Origin: Blastomussa wellsi
Taxonomy: Eukaryota > Cnidaria > Anthozoa > Scleractinia > Plerogyridae
Direction of reading: 5' to 3'
DNA: 64,000 nucleotides
Assembly: GCA_947652115.1 (NCBI GenBank)
Contig: OX393570.1
Coordinates: forward strand, 20,017,590 to 20,081,589
The notes beneath the pieces are model-generated. The model did no database searches, was not told the DNA's origin, and saw only the letters and a list, made by a program, of their open reading frames with translations. The position numbers and the translations under genes are program-made. The stretch's first letter is position 1; every line of letters begins with the position of its first letter. Positions 35,801 through 64,000 of this stretch are shown piece by piece.

Positions 35801-38752
35801 CAACTGTGAGAGTAAAGTGTCTTGCCCAAGAACACAATGCAGTGGCCCGGTTCGAACCCGGATCATCCGATCCGGAGTCCAGCGCACTAACCACTGGGAC
35901 ACTGCGCCTCGGTAGAGCACCCCCAAAACCTGCCTGCCCTAGCCCAGCCTCAAGCACCCATCACACTGAACAGGAAGTCCAGCGGAAGAAATAAGAAGTG
36001 AGCCAAACGGGAGAGGGGGTGAGGAAGGAAAGAACATCTGGTTTGACTCACTTGCTATATCGGACTAATCAAATCTTTATATACACCATACCTCAGGTTT
36101 GATCTCCAGCCGTGCTTGGCATGCAATAATACTTGATGCATAACTAAAGATAATCAGAAGGAATATAAACGCTGTGTACAAGATGTTGAGGACCTTCCGC
36201 ACTGAACATCCCTGGTAACCGAAAGACTGAATGTGGAATGGTCGCCAGGCAACCTGAAAAAATATAGCAGAATTAGCCATTTTTTAAACAAGCACATGGC
36301 TGGATATACAACTATTTAAAATAGTTTGAAATGAAAAATTGAACCTAGCACATAAAAGATTGTCAAAAGTAATGTAAAAATACCAAATGTAAGAGAGCTT
36401 TGTATGGTTTGGAGGGACAGCTGTCCCTCCAAACCTCTCTTTAATTACAACTTTTCAAATGTTTACTGCATATGTGCATTTTAGCCAATAATGCTGAAAT
36501 TTAGTAAACATACATTACTTTGGATGTCGACCTTTGACGTGGCAGGCTCAATTTTTCATTTAAATCAATTTTAAATATTTATACCCATTCCCCAGCTCAT
36601 TCAGAAAATGGCTGATTAAAACTTCAATTTTGAACCACATGAAAACATAACATTTGTATGTTTTGTAGTACAGAAGGTCAAATGTGAATTCTGCAGGGAG
36701 TGTGAACACACTAAACATGAATTAATTATTAAACAGGGTTATTATGTCCAGAGGAGAAACCAATCAGATGTCATTGATTCGCGTAATATCATAATTTAAT
36801 TCAAACTTACCAAAGAGAGAATGTAGAAATATGGGTAAATAACCTGATTTTTACACGTGAGCAGCAGGTTTGTGGTTTCATTGAAATCTCCTTTTAGGTG
36901 AGAACCCTGATCTCTGATCTGAAACAAAATGATTACAATACATTCAAGAAAACACTGTTTATTAAGGAGGTACAGTTGAGTGAGAGTACAATGGGCCTTA
37001 ATCACACGGCGGCCACGTTGAGTCCCGAGGGATTAAAAACTTTTGTTTTGCCACGCATGAACTCGTTCCCAAACATTTCAACTCGAGGCTCGGGGTACCA
37101 GATCTATTGTCTATGGCCAATATGGCCGCCACACAAATAAGGCCCATGGCCTAATGGCTATTGCATGCACACTGGACTTCAAAAATATGTGTTCTTTGGG
37201 ACGGCGAAGCGACACCGCAGAAAAATGCTCTGCGCATGTGCACGTTGTCACAATATCTCGAGGTCATCACCAGCAAGGGGAGCCATGATCCATCAATGAC
37301 ATGTTTTAGCCCAAAAATGCAAACTTACAATGGTTGTAGCAACATTCATGGGTTTTCTTAAAAATTGCAAAAATGTTCACATTTTCAGACATTCTCTCGT
37401 TTTCCATGCTGTCGACTAGGCTTGCTCCCAGGGCCCTCTCCTCCCTGTCCCATGCAGCACATGCAAATGACAAATACTACCCATACACATGCATACACTG
37501 TCCATATTAATGAATAATTGAAAGCATGAATTGTAAACTGTCCTGTTTGGCCTTAAATCAGGCCTGCTAGTGATCATGACCAATACGATTCGATAATTTT
37601 GTTATAGTTTTGATCATAAAACAAATATAGCACGTTTTATATCTATTGCCATAGAAGACTTAAAGGCCATTTCCAGTCCGTACTGCGCAATCTCCACCTA
37701 TAATGTTTATTGAGTCTCACACGATGAAAAGTAAACAAACCAAAATGAAAATTACGGGTAAAAATTTACCTTTTTCTTCCTTATTAACATCTGATATCCT
37801 TGCAAAACAATAATAAAGAGTAGACGAACCTCGACGATATTCCAAACGGACGTTTCAGCTCATTGCGAACTTCCAAACAAAACGACCCGCAATTGCGGAC
37901 TGGAAAACTTCATGTATGCAGTTACTGAAGTGTAACGTATCAACGAATTCAAAACAGAAATGAAAACAAATCCCGAGACTGCGCAGTACGGACTGGAAAT
38001 GGCCTTTAAACTTTGTTTGCTTCTGCAGGTAAATTGCAAATAGTGTCAGATAATATGACCACTATAAAATGTTTACCATTACTGTCATGAAACAAAGGCG
38101 ATAATTACAACTGTAACTATTTTTCCAATTCGTACTTGATTAAACTGCGATGTAGCAGCTCTCGTAAGGTCTAAAATGAATGACTGGGTACCCCGCGTGA
38201 AAACAACACACAACAAACAGGAACAATGCCCCAAGCACCTAAAACAAATTAAAAGCAACTGCTACTAGTATAATTACAAGCTTACGAGAGCTGATACACT
38301 GCCGTAATCAGGGCTTCTACATATTTCCGAGCTGGAGATCTTTTAAAACCGGTACACCGCGCAAATTTACGTGCAAGGTCCATGCGTCGTTAAAATTTAA
38401 CCTTAAAGTGTAATAATATTTTGATTGGTTATAAATCAAGACATTAAAAAGTATATAGAATAAAAACGCAGAGTTTAAACTGCCAGCGAGCTACGAAATG
38501 TACAAGTTGTACAACAATGCTGAACAATGTCTTCCGAACAAGCGATCGTATTACAAACTAGTTGTCTTCCAAGCCAGGGCGCGCATACAACTTACAAATC
38601 TTCAGCAAATCGCTATCGTTTCTCACCTCAATGTTTGTGCTATTCCAGATATCCGCAAAAGAAGACCTGTTGTTATCTACAGTGTCTTCCAGTTCATTCA
38701 AACCCTTTCCGTTCCCTTCGCTGTTGATGCTGCCAGAATTGTCTGCAAGCAT
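20866..38752 (-). CDS. Gustatory receptor-like (GRL) seven-transmembrane protein
   Basis: Eleven coding exons: 38752-38627, 36918-36811, 36253-36092, 31653-31225, 28623-28577, 26655-26545, 25767-25596, 25058-24959, 23494-23382, 22309-22178, 20988-20866. All are GT-AG and in phase; 540 aa plus TGA. Hydrophobic segments: about 99-122 (VLNILYTAFIFLLIIFSYAS), 240-261, 292-318, 332-362, 398-425, 436-456 and 511-531 (GVAALIVFVLLLMLQ), so seven spans. The loop between spans 1 and 2 comes from one 143-codon exon and is Asn/Thr-rich with at least seven N-X-S/T sequons. The C-terminus (LFAHSADMKAKLLFMPVQGS before the last span) has the look of insect GR / cnidarian GRL proteins, and the last two introns are phase 0 as in that family. 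Known GRs are ligand-gated cation channels; a cnidarian GRL was linked to body patterning. Ligand unknown. ATG 38752 is the first in frame; an AG at 38779 could join a 5' UTR exon. Family call is moderate; the gene structure is firm. Confidence 0.68.
21838..22093. mobile_element. MITE, 'ATTCCACTCG' family
   Basis: Left module TTGATTGGTTTACAGG with CATGGTACATGAGGTCATATACCA; right module TCCCACTTCCGCATGTTGG ... CCAACGTGCGCTTGTGGAA. In the last GRL intron. Confidence 0.5.
22862..22968. mobile_element. Foldback element
   Basis: Arms CTAACATGGCGCCAAGGCTT and AAGCCTTGGCACAATGTTAG with an AT-rich loop. GRL intron. Confidence 0.5.
23119..23265. mobile_element. MITE with 45-bp inverted arms
   Basis: Arms at 23119-23163 and 23219-23265 (AGTGTTTCATCACATTTCCA and its complement). 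The centre, CTCCGCTGCGCGTCATATTT, has no ORF. Confidence 0.55.
23608..23888 (+). repeat. SINE family A, full-length copy
   Basis: Head GGGAGGCGTGGTGACCTAAT, A-box-like TGGTCAGTGCGCTGGA, B-box-like GAGTTAGAGCCC, body with TATAAATGGGTAACAGCGA, and a tail ending GCGCCACTTGGCACGAAG. One of the most complete copies in the window. Confidence 0.7.
24429..24690 (-). repeat. SINE family A copy
   Basis: Reverse-strand copy from AGCCCATTAGGCCGAATCTT to the head GCGCACTAACCATTAGGCCA. Confidence 0.65.
25198..25377. mobile_element. MITE with inverted arms
   Basis: Ends AGAAGGGTGATGGCCG and CGGCCATCCCTTCT; inner arms CATGAACAGATTGAG and CTCAATCTGTTCATG. GRL intron. Confidence 0.55.
25555..25582. repeat. 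(CAAA)n microsatellite
   Basis: About six repeats of CAAA just downstream of GRL exon 25767-25596. Confidence 0.6.
25860..25985. repeat. Possible diverged tRNA-like SINE head
   Basis: GGTTAGCGTAGTGTTTAGGG and GGTTTCTAGGTCCATGTCCC resemble degenerate A and B boxes at tRNA spacing. No other copy in the window supports it. Confidence 0.25.
26789..27057 (-). repeat. SINE family A copy
   Basis: Reverse-strand copy with CTGGATGGGATGCTAGTCCA, AAGAACACAATGCAGTGCCC and a head-type CAGGATTTGAACCTGG. It is followed within 60 bp by a second copy in the same orientation. Confidence 0.65.
27107..27340 (-). repeat. SINE family A copy, second of a tandem pair
   Basis: Reverse strand: GAGCCTAGTGGCCCTTCAGG, CCATTTATACACCTGGGTGG, head end GCCACTGTGCCTCCC. 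Confidence 0.6.
27481..27829. mobile_element. hAT-like MITE (tentative)
   Basis: Left GGGCACTATATTATCTTTTT with GTCGCCAAATCCAATAAGTT, right GTTGCCAACTTGGCAACTAA ... TTTCATGCCCTG, roughly inverted. The words AGTTAGGAGCCATTTTTTC and GTGGAAGGTG recur at 55588-55700, where the left end reads CAGGGCACAAAATTAACTTT. Confidence 0.4.
27872..28428. mobile_element. Large foldback element (arms about 270 bp)
   Basis: The two halves are long imperfect complements. Ends: AAAGTGCTACTACGATGAC / ATCATAGTAGCACTTT. Middle: GAGAAAATGACATCATTTTC in both arms. Inner: ATAATAACAATTAGCACAGA / CTGTAGTTATTGTTATTAT. Non-coding. Between GRL exons 28623-28577 and 26655-26545. Confidence 0.65.
28908..29346. mobile_element. 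Non-autonomous DNA transposon with 'TTGACACTAAC' ends
   Basis: Left GGGGCTCGACACTAACGGTA, right AAAGTTAGTGTCAAGCACTG, inverted. Subterminal CTAGCCA / TGGCTAG words occur repeatedly at both ends. No intact ORF. Confidence 0.5.
29410..29900. repeat. Interspersed repeat (copy also at 37160-37440)
   Basis: Shared order of words: TCTCGAGGTGGTCAGCATCA / TCTCGAGGTCATCACCAGCA, then GCAAGGG.GG.CATGAT, CAAACTTA, GCAAAAATGTTCACATT and CTGTTTTTC. Class not recognised. Confidence 0.4.
30060..30370. mobile_element. Inverted-repeat DNA element, reverse copy of the one at 14146-14540
   Basis: AATTTAAAATAAATTGGACA, ACATTTGCCATGTTCATATA, AATAGGTAACAGGACTACAT and TCCAATTTGGAAATAATTGG occur in reverse order and strand relative to 14146-14540. 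Confidence 0.55.
32130..32545. repeat. Minisatellite, about four irregular units
   Basis: The unit core is CTGTATACATGTATATTCCT, then TCTAAATGTGGAAAATACCA and GACATGCTTTCTAGCTG. It starts near 32138, 32246, 32310 and 32451, with spacing of about 60 to 140 bp. Inside the composite element. Confidence 0.6.
32900..33492 (+). mobile_element. Non-autonomous piggyBac element with TTAA target duplication
   Basis: TTAA at 32896-32899 and 33493-33496 flank perfect 15-bp terminal inverted repeats (CCCTTTGAATGCCAA at 32900-32914, its complement at 33478-33492). Two copies of the 18-bp palindrome GGACGTATATATACGTCC lie just inside the left end (32915-32932, 32957-32974). TTAA targeting and CCC..GGG ends are the signature of piggyBac transposons. 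593 bp, with only a stub of transposase. Confidence 0.85.
33138..33491 (+). pseudogene. Truncated piggyBac-type transposase, N-terminal acidic region only
   Basis: From the ATG at 33138 the frame reads MAASSHGSRWLTAEEVLEEV and then a stretch of about 60 residues made mostly of Asp, Glu and Ser, followed by a Gly/Arg patch. This resembles the N-terminal tail of piggyBac-derived (PGBD-type) transposases. The frame then runs into the right terminal repeat; the catalytic DDD domain and the C-terminal Cys-rich domain are absent. The element could only move if served in trans. Whether the stub is expressed is unknown. Confidence 0.6.
34036..34103. repeat. 68-bp hairpin
   Basis: AATCTCGTCCCCAGAGCCCG and CGCGCTCTGGGGACAAGATT are inverted around TTTTGGTCAGCATC. 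Probably a minimal MITE. Confidence 0.5.
35666..35912 (-). repeat. SINE family A copy
   Basis: Reverse-strand copy: GGCCCATCAGGCTGGAGCTT, CCATTTATACACCTGGGTGA, CTTGCCCAAGAACACAATGC, and a head CCCGGTTCGAACCCGG. Confidence 0.65.
36407..36434. repeat. Perfect 28-bp palindrome without loop
   Basis: Centred at 36420/36421; half-site GTTTGGAGGGACAG. Lies between GRL exons 2 and 3. Could be a cruciform or a trace of an element. Confidence 0.5.
36991..37146. mobile_element. MITE, 'ATGGGCCTTAATCACACGG' family
   Basis: Ends ATGGGCCTTAATCACACGGC and GCCACACAAATAAGGCCCAT are inverted. A second copy in the opposite orientation lies at 51035-51193. Confidence 0.55.
37661..38008. mobile_element. MITE with 34-bp terminal inverted repeats
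   Basis: Left TAAAGGCCATTTCCAGTCCG... and the right end are inverted with a single mismatch over 34 bases. A diverged relative lies at 60404-60690. Confidence 0.65.
38151..38300. mobile_element. MITE, 'GTAGCAGCTCTC' family
   Basis: Close copy of 18264-18411: TGTAGCAGCTCTCGTAAGGT at the left, CTTACGAGAGCTGATACA at the right, and ACAAACAGGAACAATGCCCC inside. Confidence 0.55.
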
Positions 38753-40196
38753 TGCTCGCGGTAAAAGCCTCCGTAAAGCTGACCTCTGTTGCAACAGAAA
38801 ACAGGCTTAGGTCAGCTTGATTTCTTTGACCTTTAAGAACACTGAAAGCTCAGAAATACCAAAGTTGTAGCGCTGTACACTGCGTCCCAATTGCTTGCTT
38901 GAGCAACTCTCTGCTCAGCTGACATTTGCTGAGAAAGATACACTTGTTTGTCCTGCATCTTATGTTATGCAAATATTCAAGGCACGGAATTCTTTGGGTC
39001 TGATGTCGCAACCTGAATAAGGTACTCGAGTTGCGTCCCAACAAAAATACTGCGGCAGGCCCTTTTCAGGGGGAGGGCTCCATATTTTGTTAAGGACCTG
39101 GTTGGGGGATAACACCATAGGGACCTCGTTATTACTACGTTAACATGGAGTTCATGTGCAGCGGTCTGTGTTACCGCTTCTTTTAAACCCTCGAAAGAGA
39201 ATGGTTAGGAGCAAGGCGCAGTTTTAAAATTTCCACGATCCACGACTGCAGTCGTAATTCATACGCATAATTTTGTAATTTCACGTCACTGTTTAGCAGA
39301 GAGCGATTGGGAAATGCGTTCTTTGACATGGGGAGCTTCGCTCAAACGTCTCAATTTCTTTACCCCTGATACAAAACTATTCTGTTGAGAAATATAAAAA
39401 GGGAACAAGAGTCGTTGTACGTTTGTTTTAATTACAAATGATGACAATTCAGCTTCATACATTTATTGAATGCTATCACGGTAAACCATGGAGTCTATGA
39501 AAATAGTTAAAAAATAATAAACTAAAATTACTACCTGCTAATTACAAGCACCACTGAAACTTTTTCCACATTTACTCAGTCTTTTACTCTGCTAGTTCAA
39601 GAGTTCTTTTTACAATCTTGAGACCTTTTAGTCACGTAATAACAAATTAAAGGGTATTCTTTGTTGAAGGGCAAGTTGAGAAAATGCAGCTAATCTTTCA
39701 TTTTGCGCTTTTATAATTTACGAAAACTACTTGGCACATGAAATTAGACTAGTATGGCCAAAATCGTTTAGAATCGCTAGAGCTTCCTATGTAACAACCT
39801 GTCCACTTCACAAGATTTTGATTAATTTATGACGCCCAGTCGCCCAGTTCCTTGGCAGGTAACGATATATTTTGACTGGCAGTTGTTGGTATTTTGATTG
39901 GCTGTAAGATGAGGAGAAACCCAACAAAACGCAAAACGTGGATACGGTGCTTTTTAACTGTTGTGACATTACAAGCCTCGCGTTGAATACTCTATCAAGT
40001 CACTGGTGAACATGGTTATTTCAGTAACTGCTGTACACGGTTTGTACGAAACCAGGGTGTCTGCCCTTTTGATGTAAATAAATACTAATCTCTTACTAAC
40101 CGAGCGCGAGGGCCGTTCTCTGCCACGACCGAGGGCCAATTTTCCCCAGTACGGCTCCAGCAAGCTAGGTTAGTAAGTATACGGCACTCGGGTCAT

Positions 40197-40384
40197 GCAT
40201 GCTTGTCTCTCTCCTCCGCAGAGGCCTCTTTCATTTTCGGGAAGGGGAATAGGGAGAGGTGAAAAGAAAGCGCGTGGAGGCTGGGGAGAAGGGAATTCGC
40301 TCTTCCCACCGTGCCCCGCGCTCCCAGATTTTGAATTCTTCCCTTCTCCCCCACCCGGATACTCTGCGGAGGAGAGAGCATGCT
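40197..40384. mobile_element. Element with inverted ends 'GCATGCTTGTCTCTCTCCTC'
   Basis: Left arm 40197-40223 and right arm 40362-40383 (CTCTGCGGAGGAGAGAGC). The interior is GC-rich relative to its surroundings. Confidence 0.4.
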
Positions 40385-40529
40385 TGTTAAAACCGCACTT
40401 TCGGTGCCTTGAATTCAGAGGTTTTCCGCCGTAACGTGTTTTGATGTACCAAGCACCTACCACGATTTGAAATTTTTTTTATTACAGTATTTATCAGAAT
40501 GTTACTAAAGAAGTCATCACCAATATATA

Positions 40530-40701
40530 CAGAGCGTTTTCACTCACGTGACAAGTGGCCATATTGGATTACTGAAACAAATTACGATATTTGCATAAAA
40601 AATAGAATTTAATTCCCGGAGGGGTGGTTTGAAACACCAACATGGCCACCGCTTCTTTGTTTTGGAACGCCAATATGGCTGCCGTCATGTGAAAACGCTC
40701 T
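40530..40701. mobile_element. MITE, 'AGAGCGTTTTCAC' family
   Basis: Ends AGAGCGTTTTCACTCACGTG and GTCATGTGAAAACGCTCT are inverted; internal GGCCATATTGG / CCAATATGGCTG. Confidence 0.55.
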
Positions 40702-41479
40702 ATACAATGAAATTCCCACACCTTGTAACAGAAAAGACATATGAATACCAGCAAGGGCAGACTGCATGGTTTTAAGCCTGGTTCGTACTAGCGACATAAC
40801 GACATGGAAATAACGATATACAGAAAAGATCAGCCCTTTCCTATGTGGTTATGTTCATGTAGCTTTATGCCATGTTCCTATGTCGTTATGTTGTGTTGTT
40901 CACACTGGTGACAGAAAACATCAATGTGAGGTGTTTTTACCATTCGTGTGACCTTGGCGTTATGTCGTTGTTATCGTAGATTCCGAAAAGGTTCCGAACA
41001 CAACCTTGGGCGATAAGAGAATTAAAGCGACATCACAATATTGCTAACCAATGCCTATTACCGAGAGCGAAACCCATTTGAACGAGTTGTTCTTCATTTG
41101 TATCACAACCTCCCTGCAACACAGACTATTTACAAGCGTATTAAAAGAATCTTTTATACAGGTAAGGCCTCTTGAGAACTTCTTTTGCTTTCAAAGTCGT
41201 TTTTGCAAAAAAATCCTCCTTCCAATGTTACTACAACGTAACTATTAACTTTAATCTTACTCTTATCATAAAAACTCAAACTATAGTCTACCATATACGA
41301 TACAATCTCTCATTTCAAAAAGATTTCCCAAGAAATGGACGTATCTTGTCCAATCTTAGAATCCCGAGGGCCACATCCCGACGCCCGCAGGTTGGTTCGG
41401 GTAGATTAGGAATGCCATTTCTCCGCAGTAGCTGTGTTTCTTTTTATCGCTCGTCCTCGCAAAGAAGCAAATCAACCTT

Positions 41480-41485
41480 TTTATT
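41480..41485 (-). terminator. Probable polyadenylation signal of the MAP4K gene
   Basis: AATAAA on the minus strand, 45 bp past the TGA at 41532-41530. Confidence 0.45.
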
Positions 41486-41529
41486 TTCATAGATTTTACT
41501 TCCTTAGCTGAAGGGGGTTAGTTTCTTTA

Positions 41530-64000
<22,471 letters not shown>

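Larger units (their letters stand above)
38753..41529. other. Intergenic region between the GRL 5' end and the MAP4K 3' end
   Basis: No protein-coding exon recognised. It should contain the GRL promoter / 5' UTR (right of 38752) and the MAP4K 3' UTR (left of 41530). Contents: an inverted-arm element at 40197-40384, a MITE at 40530-40701, and a stretch of alternating TATGTCGTTATG-type words at 40790-40990. Confidence 0.5.

Noticed and set aside
38753..38794. Earlier GRL start at 38794
   Set aside because: The codon there is TTG. It may be an acceptor for a 5' UTR exon, so I start at ATG 38752.

Overview
The window is metazoan genomic DNA: AT-rich, dense in introns, and full of SINEs and short inverted-repeat (MITE-like) elements. 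The gene content fits a cnidarian, most likely a stony coral: a gustatory-receptor-like 7TM gene, a large intronless beta-helix/multi-TM gene of a family expanded in non-vertebrate animals, and repeat families typical of coral assemblies. The species is an inference; I cannot fix a genus from the sequence. Exons were found by translating conserved protein segments between GT-AG (once GC-AG) splice sites and checking that the reading phase is kept across every junction.

Layout. (1) 622-3386, minus: the first nine coding exons of a PELP1 (RIX1-domain) gene; the rest lies left of the window. (2) 3387-3472: an 86-bp divergent intergenic region. (3) 3473-18612, plus: a complete 25-exon COG3 gene (788 aa). 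(4) 18613-20865: convergent intergenic DNA with SINEs. (5) 20866-38752, minus: an 11-exon, 540-aa seven-transmembrane protein, best read as a gustatory receptor-like (GRL) protein. Its introns hold many mobile elements, including a 2-kb composite at 31773-33760 that contains a non-autonomous piggyBac copy. (6) 38753-41529: intergenic, MITEs only. (7) 41530-63569, minus: a misshapen-type MAP4K (MAP4K4/TNIK/MINK1 group). Thirty coding exons run from mid N-lobe of the kinase to the end of the CNH domain; the first exons lie right of the window. (8) 45976-49803, plus: an intronless gene (1275 aa) nested antisense in the 7.8-kb intron that splits the MAP4K CNH domain. It encodes a secreted-side parallel beta-helix, a Cys-rich stalk and about eight membrane spans.

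How the genes relate: PELP1 (ribosome maturation) and COG3 (Golgi tethering) are housekeeping genes that probably share one bidirectional promoter. The GRL and beta-helix/multi-TM genes are membrane proteins of unknown ligand. The MAP4K is a cytoskeletal/JNK-pathway kinase. I see no operon-like or functional coupling among the last three other than the physical nesting.

The strongest leads are the nested beta-helix/multi-TM gene, the GRL protein with its glycosylation-rich loop exon, the MAP4K that appears to lack the long coiled-coil linker of its vertebrate relatives, and several nested mobile elements with clear boundaries.
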